Assembly (NCBI RefSeq): GCF_000346465.2
Contig: NC_034012.1
Location: forward strand, 18,278,548-18,342,547
Reading direction: 5' to 3'
DNA length: 64,000 nt
Origin: Prunus persica
Taxonomy: Eukaryota > Streptophyta > Magnoliopsida > Rosales > Rosaceae
Below the pieces are notes generated by a model, which was given only the letters and a program-made list of their open reading frames with translations, had not been told where the DNA came from and made no database searches. The position numbers and the translations under genes were made by a program. Numbering within the stretch: position 1 is the first letter of the stretch; the number at the start of each line of letters is the position of its first letter. This document shows, one piece after another, positions 1-11,999 of this stretch.

Positions 1-740
1 CGCGCAAATGTCCGTCGCGCAAACAGTAAATCGTAGTAGTGATAATTAGATCGTAATACGTTTTAAAAAATAATAAGTATCAAAAAAATATTTTTTTTAA
101 AAGGATAGTATGAATAAATATGCAAATATTTGGTGATGTGTTCAAGAAAAGCATGATTATATTTGGTAGTACAATTATGTTTCGTGATATGATTATATTT
201 GGTGATGTGATATGTTGTTCATCTTTTATATATATATATATATATATAATTGTTGAATTAATAATTGACACAAATTAATATGCTAATCATCCAATTATAA
301 ACTAGGAATGAGTAAAGAAAAGTAAATGAAATGAAACAAATTATATATGTAATTTAAGTGATATAATCCTAAACCTAAACTCTTATTTATACATAATTAT
401 ATATGTATGCGGGCTTAAGAGGCCGGGCTTTTGTGGGCGGACCGGGCCAAGCTTTCTTGGGCTTAATCGGGCCTGGCTGTACTTCAGACACTCAAGCCCA
501 AGCCTAGCCCAGCCCAAGACAGGCCGGACCATCTCAAAGCCTATAACGGGCAGGGTCGGACTTTTTTCGATGGGCCGGGCGGGCCCCCATTAGCCCATGA
601 GCTCGCGGGCCAAATGATGAGGCCTAGAATGGGTCGAATAGGTCAAATTGTGCAAACCAAATAAGTAAAATCAAGGAATGAGTGATTTCGACGTGAATTG
701 AATCTAAACTCGATCTTGCCCACTCATAAAATCTAGGCAT
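1..740. other. AT-rich spacer with a GC-rich low-complexity block
   Basis: I see no gene here. A short (TA)n run lies near 229-248. Between about 412 and 625 the composition changes sharply to GC-rich sequence made of many variants of GGGCC, GGCCGGGC and AAGCCCA on both strands. This looks like a degenerate simple-sequence or transposon-internal block and not coding sequence, because every frame is short and compositionally odd. Confidence 0.6.
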
Positions 741-1051
741 ATTTATGTATATACCCTATGTGCTCTCAAACTTGTCTCAGATTGCCACATGTGTTTGCAA
801 ACATCTCAAAATACCCCCCAACCTTTTAAAAACAGTCTCACGTTACCCGTTTTGTCAGTTTTATAAACATTCCGTTACGTGCGTTGGGCCCCACTTCATT
901 TTAATCTTTAACCTCTTCGAATATGGGTTTTTCAGTTCCAAGAAAGGGGGAAATTGGAGAAGAGGGCTTAGGATTTGTGAAAATTTGAGGTTGGCTTCGA
1001 TTTTGGGAGAATCTGGAGAAGAAATCTTGGCATTCTTGGCATTCTATTCTA

Positions 1052-1376
1052 ATTGAGAGAAAGTAAGAGGGTTAAATGAGGTTAGAACGGAGATGAAGGA
1101 GGAGCTGGGATAAGCATAGAAGGTCTGAGTCAAAAAGGAGATTATAGAATTTTGAGATAGAGTTGAGTGCCTTGAAAATATCTTCTTCTTTTTTTTTTCT
1201 TTTTTTTAGGTGGCCTTTGGTTTTTCTCTATGATTGAGAGAAAGTAAGGGGGTTAAATGGGGTTAGAACGGAGATGAAGGAGGAGCTGGGATAAGCACAG
1301 AAGGTCTAAGTCAAAAAGGAGATTATAGAATTTTGAGATAGAGTTGAGTGCCTTGAAAATATCTCCTTTTTTTTTC
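1052..1376. repeat. Tandem duplication, unit about 181 bp
   Basis: A segment beginning ATTGAGAGAAAGTAAG at 1052 recurs at 1233, and homology continues for about 143 bases in each copy before both end in a T-rich tract (CTTTTTTTTTCTTTT-like). The copies differ at only a few positions by eye. No open frame spans both, so this is a local noncoding duplication. The flanking sequence around 745-1000 resembles the arm of a foldback-type element but I could not pair it. Confidence 0.85.
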
Positions 1377-1812
1377 TTTTTTCTTTTTTCTTTTTAGGTT
1401 TGGTGTGAAAAATGAATAGGCAACAATACCAATTGTTACTTATTTTAATTAGATTCCTTGGTTTTATTAAAACACAAGGAAACCAATTCCTTGCCTTATA
1501 TATGTGACACGTTGTTGCGCTTTCTCTCTAAGTCCTCTCCTTATAATTTAAACAACGAAAAACAATTGTTGCCCATAGCTATATGCAAGCACACATGTAG
1601 TCGTTGCCTATTACATTTTCATTCTGGCGGTAAATTTTCCCCTCCATGAAATTGGCAACAAAATGAAATTAATAAGCGAGGATCTAGGTTTCCCTCTTTC
1701 ACAAATGTCAGACTGCGCAAGGACTTTCAAAAGTTGTTGCCTATTGTTGTTATAGGAAGGAGATTTTAGTCGTTGCCTAATGTTTCGTTGCCGAATCCAT
1801 GTTTTCTTGTAG

Positions 1813-2170
1813 TATTTTTTGTTGTTTTGCCAGAGTTGGAAAGGGGGAGGGGAGAACTTACACACACGGGTACCACGGGAGTTTGAACTCAGGACCACTT
1901 GGGAAGACACAGAAGGTCTGGGCCAGTCCAACTAACATCCCATTAGTTGATGTTGGGTTGGTTTAGTGTCAATGAATCTTGTCATGAGAAGAAGTCACTT
2001 AATTATAGATTGCCTCTCACAAAACCACAAAAACTCCAAAAATTTATTTCAATCAAGCTATCAAAATATAAACTGCAAAATTCATCATTATTTACCTCAA
2101 TTTGTCTTTGCCTAAAATGAGAATGAATGGTCTAGGGATTTTCTTCACGAGCCGCCATTGGCTCTTAGTC
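1813..2170 (+). repeat. Dispersed repeat, copy 1 (second copy in WSD intron 3)
   Basis: About 350 bp here are collinear with 27885-28250. Shared landmarks are GGGTACCACGGGA, a motif TTTGAAC resembling a pol III B box (GTTTGAACTCAGGACC here), CACTTAATTATAGATTGCCTC and CGAGCCGCCATTGG or its close variant. The pair differs by scattered substitutions and small indels, so the insertions are not recent. It could be a tRNA-derived SINE joined to other sequence, or the end of a larger transposon; a clear A box was not found. Confidence 0.8.
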
Positions 2171-3590
2171 ATATTGAATGGTTTAGAGTGTTACCTTGGC
2201 CATACCTTAATTCTAGTAATGAATTTATTCTTATGTGAATTTAATTTAGCATTGGGATTTTATTTAATTTACCAATTTATAGCAGCATTGTTTGCAATGT
2301 GCTCAACCTTTCCTTGATGGGTGAAGGCTTTTTTCTCCCTTACCTAGGAAACTTGCTTTTGCGTGTTCAAATTTCAAAAATTTATCGGGTGCAACCAACC
2401 CATGCATCTTGTAAACTTTATGTTCAATTTTAGGAAACTTCCTTGATGGCTCACAGAGATCTTTTTGTTTTGTTTTGAAAATGGCAGTGATAGATAAAGA
2501 AGATGATATCATTGGCTAGGCATCTGAAAGTGAAAGATAAACCGTGTGGGCCATCTGGGAAGAGCTTTTCCACCACACTGCATTTTCCAAGAAGCTCTTC
2601 TTTTCTCTTTATTCCATTATTGCCTTTACTAAAACCTCTTCTCCACTAATAACACTATAGCATCTTCTTCTCATTATTTTCAGTTTGGGCGGGATGGAAA
2701 TCAGATAATTAAAGAAAGAAAGCAAAGGATCCGTCTTGGAAAGTTCCTTTCTTTTTCTATGTAAACTCCTTTGTTTTCTCAATAACCAAACATAGGTATT
2801 TATGTCTCAAAGAAAAGCACTTGTTTATTAGCTCTGAAAATTGAGAGAGCAACAACTGGTTTATTGGTTTGCAAATACTCATGGAGATCAATCTTCTTCT
2901 TAGTCATGGAGATCAATCTTCTTCTTAGCCATCTTTAACACCTTAGTGACGGATCGAGGAATCTTACCTTATATAGTGTAAAAGGTAGTGAATGTGGCGA
3001 CAGGATTTTGGCGATGACCGAGAGATGGGGGTTAAGGGTTTTGGGGGGAGATTGAGGGGTTTAAGGTTGAGGAGAAATAGAAATGGGGTTTGGAGTAGAT
3101 GGATTTCGTGATTTTATCTGATAATCCAATTATGTTCCGAATTTGTTAGTGGAACAAATCTGAATGTGGCTACATCCGATCTGATAATAATCCGATCTGT
3201 TTTGATATAATATAGTATTTATTTAATTTTTGTAATCAAATATATTGATAGATTAATTTGCTTACTTTTTTATATTTTAAATCCAATGTTTTAATAGCCC
3301 AATTGATATTCAAATCCCTAAACCCAACTTTACCCCTAAGTCTAAAGCCCAACTTCGCAGCCCGAATAAAAACCCTACCTCTCTTCCCCTAAATCCTATC
3401 ATTCTCCTCTCACTTCGGCCGCCTCCATCTAAACTTCTCTCTCTCTCAACGTTCCTCTTCTTCATGGCTAGCTCTTTCTTCTCTGTCTATCTTTTTCTTG
3501 ACAGAGTTTGAAATGAAAAGTAAGAGTGAAGGAACACAAGAAGCGTGCTCTTCTTCTTCTTCTTCCTCAGGTGCGCAGCGCTTCTTGAGT
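2171..3590. other. Spacer without a recognised gene
   Basis: Mostly AT-rich sequence. A perfect short duplication (TCATGGAGATCAATCTTCTTCTTAG-like unit) is present at about 2879-2930. The CT-rich tract at about 3410-3580, followed by a TTC microsatellite near 3553-3570, looks like a plant 5' untranslated leader and precedes the gene-like fragments at 3598-4626. No open frame here resembles a known protein. Confidence 0.5.
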
Positions 3591-3597
3591 TTCAGGG

Positions 3598-4134
3598 ATG
3601 AGGTCGTACAACTATAATGTCTATGACGAGCCCATAAAGGTAGTGGTCACTCAAAACTTGATCATAACCATATCCATAGCTAGCCAGCCAAGCTAGCCTA
3701 TCAGTTTTTTTTTTTTTTTGGGTTGCATATATTTCTTGATTGGTATCTTTAATTTTTAATTGAATTTTTAATTAGCTAGTCTCTTTTCTTAGGCTACTTC
3801 AGAATCAGCAGAGTGGATATTTTTAGCCACTAATCTTGGCCTAGAGATGTTGTCAGCTGCTTGTGATCAGGTTCCTCCCCAAGAAAACCCCATTATGCAC
3901 TATCTGGTATGCTGTTGGCTATTGCAGCTGTGCTCATTTCCATCTGGGAGCTTACAGCATACCAAATAGTGCATAGTGGGGTTTTTTTTGGAACTCTTCC
4001 TGACATTTATGGACTAGTTGCTGGCATCTCACATTGCATTTGCTGTATAGTTCAGTATGTTTACTGCCTTCGGCATGGTAATAATCCTTTCAAAGCATCC
4101 CTTTTGCCTGCCATATTTCTTCTCTGTTTAGGTG
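3598..4134 (+). pseudogene. Unrecognised membrane-protein-like gene fragment
   Basis: Exon-like pieces are visible: an ATG at 3598 leading to a GT donor at 3658, a piece after an AG at 3792 running to about 3868, and a hydrophobic frame at 3909-4134 that ends at a plausible GT donor (TGTTTAG|GTGG). The last piece encodes three short hydrophobic stretches, including LLAIAAVLISIW and SLLPAIFLLCLG, as in a small multi-pass membrane protein. I do not recognise the family. The pieces are joined by an inverted repeat (3879-3991) that puts a stop in the through-frame, so the locus is probably broken. It is contiguous with the KANADI-type fragment that follows, which may make it a chimera of captured fragments. 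Confidence 0.35.
3879..3991. repeat. Short inverted repeat (hairpin) inside the gene-like region
   Basis: The 27-base arm 3888-3914 is the reverse complement of 3955-3981 with two mismatches, and looser pairing extends the arms to roughly 3879 and 3991. The loop is about 40 bases. One arm lies within the hydrophobic reading frame. The other arm is probably an inverted local copy of it, a type of change produced by template switching during repair. Confidence 0.85.
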
Positions 4135-4200
4135 GTTCAAAACTAAGTAATAACCGAAGGAACGCCAATACCACTGATAACATCTTGAGAAAGCCTTTGG

Positions 4201-4626
4201 ATGGTAATTCCTCTACCTCTATCTCTACAATTACTAGCACTTCACGTTCAAGCCCGCTATTTCAGGCTCAACGGGGTCTTCTTCGATCCAGGTGGAAAGC
4301 CCCTCGGATGCGCTGGACTACCACTCTACACACTCGCTTTGTTCATGCTGTTAACCTTTTGGGTGGCCATGAAAGTGAGAACTAGTCCTTGCTTTCTTCT
4401 TTAATTATCCTTTGTTTATACGTTGTCTTCAACAACTTACAGGTAAAAACAAAAAGAAAATGGAAAAGAAGAGGACTTGTTATGATTTTTTCTCCTGTTA
4501 AATCCTTTTCTTTTTCTGTTAAATTAATAATGTTGTGGGTTTATACATTAGGGGCTACACCAGAGTCAGTTCTTGAGCTTATGGATGTCAAAATCTCACC
4601 TTGGCCATGTCAGATCTCATTTACAG
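4201..4626 (+). pseudogene. KANADI-type GARP DNA-binding domain fragment, frameshifted
   Basis: KANADI proteins are GARP/Myb-related transcription factors that set abaxial identity in leaves and ovules. The first exon piece (to 4374) encodes a Ser-rich stretch and then KAPRMRWTTTLHTRFVHAV followed by NLLGGHE, the first half of the GARP domain. A GT donor at 4375 and an AG acceptor ending at 4551 join it to ATPESVLELMDVK, with the split codon giving Arg as in the family. After DVK the sequence matches the conserved LTLAHVKSHLQ segment only if two single-base deletions are allowed, one just after DVK near 4591 and one near 4606. A canonical donor follows at 4627. No further exon was found, so the C-terminal half is absent. 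Both frameshifts fall in the DNA-contacting helix, so it cannot make a working factor as read. Confidence 0.8.
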
Positions 4627-4879
4627 GTGAGCTAATCATTTAACACTAGCTAGTTTTCTTAACCATCATCATTTCTTTAATTAAATGTGTGTTCTTCTTG
4701 TACCTTTGACTATATGCATTATAGCTAGCACGCATGTTTGGCTTTTCTTCTGGCTCCCATCTTTCCTTTTCATCTTAATGTGGCTGTTGAAGTTGAGACA
4801 CTAATATTACGTACCAAAGAAGCTTAAGTAAAGATGCAGTGTACGAAATTTGCAATTTCAGGGGTCTTAGTGAAATTCT

Positions 4880-5035
4880 CCCTAGAATATTGCACATCAT
4901 TCATATAAAATGTTTGAGCTATTTAGTTATATGCCAATTCTTAGCACGAGTGATATAGATAAATCCTATATCATTTAATTTTTATTAACAAACCCAAAAA
5001 AACCCATAAAATGGCAAATGGCCCTATTGAAGTGG
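4880..5035 (+). repeat. Fragment of a dispersed MITE-like repeat
   Basis: This segment is similar to 45510-45665 and to the reverse complement of part of 41969-42330. Shared landmarks are TATCATTTAATTTTTATTAAC, then AACCCAAAAAAA, then TGGCCCTATTGAA. Divergence is high and only one end of the repeat is present here. Confidence 0.6.
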
Positions 5036-6350
5036 TTTGTGAATGAGGCTTTCCTCCTTTGAAGGTCAAGGTTTGAGTCTCTTCATGCACACTGAATTTC
5101 GTAACTTTTTTACTGAATTTCGTAACTTTTTTAGGTTGAGGGCAACATGGTTACCGGTGAGGGGGTGGTGGTGGGAGGCTGGGAGGTGCTGGCTGACGAT
5201 GGGCACGTCGGTGGTGGCTGGGATGAGGTGATGGCTGAGCAGCAGCAGCTGAGTGTAGCAACTGCTGATGCATTGGGCAGTGGCGGCTGGCTTGAAGGCG
5301 GATTGACGGAGGTGGACATGTGGCTTGACTTCGAAGTAGTGGCATTGTGTGTAATTTTGATATTTTTTAATTACATTATTGTAAAATTAAGTACCACTTT
5401 TTGGTTATTGGCTTTATGCTAATTAGGTAAAATTGAAGAAATCAGAAGAAAAACAAGATTCGGAGCTTTGATTTTCTCTGTTAGGATTTGCTTGACTTTC
5501 ACTTCCCACACACCACGTCATTTAAATTTCAATCCAAAAGATTTAAAGTTGATGCATCAAATAAATAAAATAGATTTCCTAATTAAAACATCAAATTTGT
5601 GTAAATATTGTCAGAGATTAGAACTACATTTGTCACAGTGGCATATAACAAATAAATTGACATGGAACGTAACGAATTTAATATTTTCGAAGGAGTTCAA
5701 AATAGAAACATTTAAAAGATTGAGACTAAGCTAAAATAGGATTCATAGTAACTCCGTTAGGAGTAAGAACACTTAGAAAGGAATGAAACCTAACAGCACA
5801 GAAACAAAGCACATAATTTACCTACCCCAAGATGTGAAACTTCTAAATATGCCCATCATGAAAATTCTAAAATTAAAAGGAAAAAAAAAGTGAACGAAGT
5901 ATATACCCAATAGTTGAAGGTGAATGACTGTTTCTTTAATATGCTGAGAGACTGAACGTATACAATAAGTTTTTTGAGGTCGGTTCTTTTAATAGCGGCC
6001 TTGGAAATTTGACAATCCGAAAACCAGTTTCTCACTCTCAAATGGAAGACAAACATAGGTTAGAGATTTACATAACCGCACAACCAACAAATTGCAAAAT
6101 TTGATCCTCTCCATGACTTCTCTTCTATTAATTTAGCAAACATTTTCGAGTACAAGCTTTTCAATGGAGTATTTTATGAGAGCTATGTCTCCAAACATAC
6201 ACTTACAAGATGCAATGCGAATTGAAGATTGAAAAAAACTGAAAATTCCATATCAAAGCAGCCAACCAGCCAAGTTCTAAAAACCACTTATTGAAAACAT
6301 TACAAAGTTCAAAAATAGGAAGAAGGGCTACATCTATTGGCAGATAACCT
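5036..6350. other. Spacer with shuffled dispersed repeats
   Basis: Open frames around 5131-5422 overlap on both strands in a GGT/GTG-rich stretch and match nothing I recognise, so I do not call them genes. Two short blocks recur near 22.2 kb in the opposite order: TAACAGCACAGAAACAAAG with ATAATTTACCTACCC (5789-5826, compare 22285-22320) and CTCACTCTCAAATG with ACAAACATAGGTT (6028-6065, compare 22160-22200). This suggests a shared ancestral repeat that was later rearranged. Confidence 0.55.
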
Positions 6351-6425
6351 TTAGCCGACTACCACCTCTACTACCTCCTGATTAGCTGCGTTGACAACAG
6401 CCTCAGTCTGCTCAACTGGCACCAT

Positions 6426-7285
6426 TTACTTTGCAGCCCCAACTGCCTGCTCCTCCGCATCTGCCTTGACCTCATTAGCTGCGCCATCCTTGGCATCATC
6501 TTCCTCTACTGCAACTTCATCAACCATATGCTCCTCAACTACTTCTACATCTACAACATTGATCTGCTCACTTTGAGCAAATGGCAAGTCAAGATAGAGC
6601 TGCTCAGCATCTTTATCTTCGATGGGGCGACAAGGAGAAGCACCATTCCTGCAGTCTAAGTATCCCAGCTTGTACGCGTTAGCAGTAATCTCATACTTGG
6701 ACGCTTTCGTGGCTTCATCATGGGTGTCAAACTTAACAAGTAGCTTTTCCCGATTTTGGGCCAAGGCATTTTCTTGCTTATCTAAGGAAAGGCTCGACAA
6801 CGTGCCAAGGTTGCCAACGTGAAATACGTGGTCAACTAGCTTGACAGAAAGTTCGTTGCGAGCAACTGAAAGACTCTTTGCTCGAGCAGATGACTCTTTA
6901 GCTCTCTTGGCCATAACTTGCAACATTAAGTCAGCTTCGCACTTGACTGTTCGTGGCTTCACAGACGAGTTGTGATTGATGGACAAAGGTACAGTCCTCT
7001 CAGTTTGATCCTTGGATTGGCGCAGACGCCCCAAACCCTATTTCTTAGCAGCCTCCTTATAGGCAGATGAAGAAGGAGCAACTCCCATAGGGCAAAGACT
7101 TGAGCAGAATATCCCAGACCTCCTGTATGCCATTGACCTTCTTGCTGTTCTCACTGATGAGGTGCTTGATCCCAGCAGATGAAGAAGGAGCAACTCCTAC
7201 AGGGACCTTCTCAGCAAACAAGACCCCCTTTGAGGAAGACTTGCTCGTGATAGAAGGAGGTCTTCGCTTCTTTTGCCATAGAGGC
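6426..7285 (-). pseudogene. Retroelement-associated ORF, acidic coiled-coil-like
   Basis: The - strand frame encodes a Lys/Ser-rich N-terminal part and a later part (6426-7034, 202 residues) with heptad-like charged sequence, the motif YKLGYLDCRNGASP and a very acidic Glu/Asp/Ala C-terminus. A stop near 7040 separates the two parts. The segment VGVAPSSSA occurs in the upstream part and a related SLPYG/APSSSA stretch recurs just before the stop, from a local duplication (nucleotides about 7060-7085 and 7177-7200). Proteins of this look occur as gag-like frames of plant LTR elements, which I infer only from the style. It directly abuts the broken gypsy reverse transcriptase at about 7285, so the two come from different elements. 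Confidence 0.4.
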
Positions 7286-9135
7286 GCATCCCTTAGCAAG
7301 AAGTTCATGAACCTGTCGCTTCAACTCTACATGCTTTGTGGGATTCATTCAATAGTGAGGTAAATTGGGCATTGTTGACCTAGGAAAAAGATCAATAGCA
7401 TGTTGGATGTCTTAGAGAGGAGGAAGTTCATTTGGGAAATCATCAGGGAATACGTCTTGATACTTTTCTAAGATTGGTCTCACCGCGGAAAGCACTTCCA
7501 TATTAGCGAAACACCCTGATTCCCTTACGGCTAGAACATATATGGGGCATCTTCTACTTCTTTCATAAATTATTTTACAGTTATGATGTGCAAAGCTTTC
7601 GATTTGCTTGCTTGGCCCTTCTCCTTCTTATTTGGTGTAGATTTATTCACAAGCTTGGGTTGAAGTGGCTTCAATGTGACTTTCTTTCCTTTATGGATGA
7701 ATGAACATATGTTTTCTTGACCTAAGATGGTCATGTTCTGATCGTATATCCATGGCCTTTCCAAGAGAATGTGACCCACGTCCATAGCCACCACATCACA
7801 TCAAATATGATCCTTGTAAGATGAAAATTGAGTAGGAACTTGACACTATTGGGTAACATGGATGAAAGAAGTATTGTTGATCCATGCTACTCTGTATGGT
7901 TCAGGATGTTTTTCGGTCAATAAGCCAAGTTGTTAAATAGTTAGCATTGATACAACATTGATACAACTACCATTATCTATGATCACAGGACTTGATGTAA
8001 GTGTGGAAAATGGAAGTTTTATGCCAATCCTCAGTTTCCTTCCTAGGTTGAGCCAAAATACACCTTGCTACTACTAATGTTGGATTGACGGACTTCAAGG
8101 TCGTTTCCACTATCTTTATCAGGTTACTAGGGCTCATAAACATCTTCCTCAAAATTGCCTTGATCGTCAGTTTGTTCGTCAATGATTAGACTTCTTGTTA
8201 TTTCCGTCATTAGGCATTGGGCAACAAAGTGTCCAAAACCTTGCATTTATAACATCTTTGTGTTCCACCACTACGTGTATCCACTAGTGCTCTTTTTCCT
8301 TTGTCAACTTTAACTAAATTTGTTGTTGTAAAACCCTTAGAAGTTGTATTAGGCTTTGTCCCATATGTACCAGCACGAAAATTAGATTTATAAGGATAAA
8401 TTCACTTGACTACGTTGGAGGACTTTAAATACTTTTCTAATTCTTGTACCATCTGAAAAACCCGCTCTAAAGTATTCACAGTATGAGGAATTAATTCCTT
8501 TTGAAGCTCTGGACGAAGTCCTGATCTTAACCAAGAAAGACTCATCCTTCGATCTTCCCTTATGTCACATCGGAACATTAATTCCTCAAATTTTGCAATA
8601 TATTCAACAACTGGCACGTTGTCTTGACAAAGAGTTTGCCATTCATCCAACAAACTTTGTTGATAGGATAATGGTAGATATTCAACCTTTCTTTCATCTC
8701 ACCCAATGGATAATTGGTTTTTCACTAGCTCTCTCTAGCTATTCTTAAACATTGGTCCAAAACAATCCAGCTTGACCACCAATTTTATCTTAGCAAATCT
8801 CACCTTTCAAGCTTCAGACATGTCATGCCACTCAAAATAGCAATCCATGGAAGCTAACCAGTCGATGAGTTCTTTAGGATTTAGCTCACCATCAAAATAA
8901 GGAGCATCAACTTTCACTAATTTCATCACCCTTTCATCAGGGTCTTGCTCATCGCCACGATGAAAATTGTGTCTTTCCGCGTCTCGATCATTCCTGCTAT
9001 CATGATGTCTCTCACCGTCTCGATCATTCCTTCTATCACGATGTTGTCAATCATGATTCCTCTCTTCTCTATTCACACTTGCTTTGTCATGTTGATTAGC
9101 TGCTTCTAAGTCTGCAAGGCGATGTTCCATGAGTC
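7285..9135 (-). pseudogene. Degraded Ty3/gypsy gag-protease with start of RT
   Basis: Read on the - strand from 9135 downward, gag continues with RLRLMEHRLADLEAANQHD, an Arg/Asp repeat region (9060-8950), VDAPYFDGELNPKELIDW and, at 8653-8402, a retrotransposon gag block containing VVEYIAKFEELM and WLRSGLRPELQ. Protease-region sequence follows at 7794-7570 (AMDVGHILLERPW, normally a glycine in place of the first glutamate). At 7500-7285 comes the linker to reverse transcriptase (NELPPL, DIQHAIDL, NPTKHVELKRQVHELLAKG). The frame is broken by several stops and frameshifts and stops matching right after LLAKG at about 7285, where other sequence takes over. RT catalytic motifs, RNase H and integrase are absent. 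Confidence 0.8.
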
Positions 9136-11998
9136 TGAGTCTGACAAGACTCGCCCCGAATTCCTCAGAGTTCGTGACGAACCCTGTGACTTTTCCGACA
9201 TCAAACCGATGCTGGGCCTACTTACTAACAACATCCTCTTTTTCGAAAACAATGGAAAAGAGGGTCGAGACTTTGTACTGAAATTTCGGCAAAGTCTTCC
9301 ATGAAAAACGAACTTTTTCCAAAATTTCAACCTGTCAAAACACAGTAATAATTAAATTCTCAACCAGCAGCACGCACAATACAAAGGCACACAATTTACA
9401 GAATAGGCCTTTGGCCTTACATCCAACCCTACGTGTGGATAACAGAGCAATTTTAAGGAATTGCAATTTACAACAGAAAACAAACGTTAAACTGAAATAA
9501 AAACAATTAGAAATTGCCTTACAAAAGTTTAGGGCGTGAAAATACGAATCTTGGCTCGGTTGCTCGGCTCAAATCAAAGCTACTACCTGGGAGGCGCAAA
9601 ATAGAAAATTGTGAGTGGCCAAAAACAAAGTTTTATCATAATTGAAAACAACATACTAACCTTACCTTTTGAAAAACGATGCTAAAAACATGCAATTGAA
9701 ACCATTCATATGTAATCAATTGAAAACTGAGGTACTCCCAAAATCCCTATATAGTATAATACTACCCAAGTTCAATTCTTTTGACTCTAACCAAACCCCT
9801 TCCCTAGATATAGGCTTACAAGACGTAATATGTATGGAAAGCTTTTAAAATAATTAAGCGTATACATATATATAAATATATACAAAATACCGTAAAAACT
9901 CTCATGAATGTATAGGTATGCACCGCAAAGTTCATAAGTACAAATATAATATCTATATATGACAACCTCACACCATCACAAGTACCGAGGAAAAACAATC
10001 CAACACGGGGATCGTTTGACTAGCCGAAGGGGTTTCAACTTTCTACCCCGCGTCTAAGGATGAGCTATCCAACCGGGGGACTACTACTCTACAGCACACA
10101 TGTAGGAAAATCCAACGCCACGTATAGCCAAGCCAAACCATGTCCTACGCGTGCAGGCTGCTTGTCAAGGCTTACAGCACACCATACCAAAGGTGTTCGG
10201 ATCTTTACTACATGCCAGAAAATTCAACGCCACATGTGATAAAGTACTGACAACAAAATGAGCCCACATGCTGGAAAATCCAATGCCCTGTGTGGGTAAA
10301 GTAACTAGGGGATGGTACATATCATGGTGGGAATACGAAACTCACATAACAAACAACAAGGTACTGAACTCTCATAAACCACTTCTCAAAAGCATATAAA
10401 CCATACTCAAAATAATCTTAAACTTCAAATATAAAAAATAACCGCTAATTCCATAATTAAAACAATATATAAACTCCATAGTCAAAATAATCCAATTTAT
10501 ATGCATGGTAATCTAATCTTTGAAAATAATGCCCATTCAAAACAAAGTCCACTCACAGATACTCCCAAGCTGCTCTACCCTAAGAGGGTCCTGCCTATTA
10601 AGCTCATGGGGCTTGAGTACCTATTTTGAAGAACACGAGGACCAAGTTAATAAAACACCTCAAACGAGAACTTTAAAACAAACTTCTAACTTTCCCAGGA
10701 CTCAAAGTATGTGTACGATAGACGGGGAGTTTCTAAGGTCCAACTACATTTTCGAAAGGTGGAATAGGCTCGGAAGACTCCAGGTCAACCGAGTGATCAA
10801 ACTTCCCAAATTTGGTCAGCCTAGCCCTCGGGGCCCAACACCTTCGATTTCCAATCCGAAAGTTCTTACGAGTTCAACAAAGTCTGCTAAACACATTCTG
10901 CAAGTTTGGTCTCGATCAAGCTGTCGAATCGCTCTAAATCACATGATCGGACAGTCACCGGTTGACCTAACCTCAAAATCATTGATTTTGAGTATTTGGG
11001 ACTCTGATTCTCGATCCGTGAGTTCCTACACGATTCTAGAGCTATAGTGAACAACATGCTTGGAATTGAAACCGATCCAACGGTCCGAACATATCGAACC
11101 AGGATAACACCTAATAGGCGTAAATCCGTTCGACTGTTATACGGTAACCAAATTCAAATCCCAGCATACCGTCACGCTCAGGAGGACATGGGGATCAAAA
11201 CAGAACACAATGGGCTGCCACCCCATGGCCTACGCGCAACCACAAGCTCCGGCAGCGCATGGGTGGCTTGAGAAATTTTCAACGAAAATTTCTCAAATCA
11301 CCCAACAGTACCTACACCAACACATTCAGACTAACAGGGGGAGCATCCACGAGCGAAAAGTGGTCAGAGCTAGCCAGAACGAAGCCAAAACCATACGAGT
11401 TTGACCGGAACTTCCCGGCCTCGAAACGGCAGTGGCAGCCATCAACGGTGTCGCGCAAGCTAGAGGAAAACATGAGGGAGGAGAGAGCTATCAGATCCAA
11501 GCATTGGCATGACCTGAGGTGGCCGAAAAATTCACCGGTGTCGACAACAGTTTTTGCCGTTTCTTCCAGTCAACACCGTTGCCAAATGCAAGGTTTTTTT
11601 TGGAGAAAAGGGTGGGCTGGGTAGAAGAGAGAGAGGAAGATTTTGGAAGTTGTTTCGTTGGAAACATTGGCCGGTCGGGGGAGGAGAGAGAAGGGAGAGA
11701 GTGAAATGCGTGGGGTAGAGAAAACAGATCAAGTTTTTAAAAATCCAACTTTAAAAAAATTACGATTATGCCACTGTGCTTCTGTTGACTACAACTTCTT
11801 GATTTAAACTCTGATTTGGGCCCACTACTTGTCTACGAACTTGTACCGATGAGCTCTTCACAACAATGCCACTCAGATCCCAAAAATCATACGGATCGAA
11901 AAGTGACTAACGTGACCCTACCCCAAGGGCAAAATTGTAATTTCAGAATTAAATAAATTGAATGAACAATTAATTTGGGTCGGGGGCATTAGGGAATT
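9136..11998 (+). mobile_element. LTR-type insertion inside gypsy gag (probable solo LTR)
   Basis: Gag coding on the - strand is interrupted exactly here: the start of gag lies at 12115-12000 and the continuation at 9135. The insert begins near TGACAAGACTCGCCCCGAAT, a style I associate with long gypsy LTRs of woody eudicots, and carries no protein domain over 2.9 kb. It contains a degenerate short repeat of the type ACATGCTGGAAAATCCAATG at about 10094, 10210 and 10263. I could not fix the exact ends or a target duplication. Open frames at 10520-11271 and 11200-11700 are unlike known proteins and are ignored. Confidence 0.6.
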
Positions 11999-11999
11999 A

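Noticed and set aside
745..1056. 103-residue open frame
   Set aside because: No family motif; it overlaps repeat-like sequence and the tandem duplication, with no splice or promoter context.
5131..5422. Overlapping open frames on both strands, Gly/Trp or Pro/Ser-rich
   Set aside because: All arise from a GGT/GTG-rich stretch that is open in several frames at once; no homology recognised.
10520..11732. Several open frames of 60-175 residues in a row
   Set aside because: They lie in the LTR-type insertion, overlap each other in different frames and show no domain.
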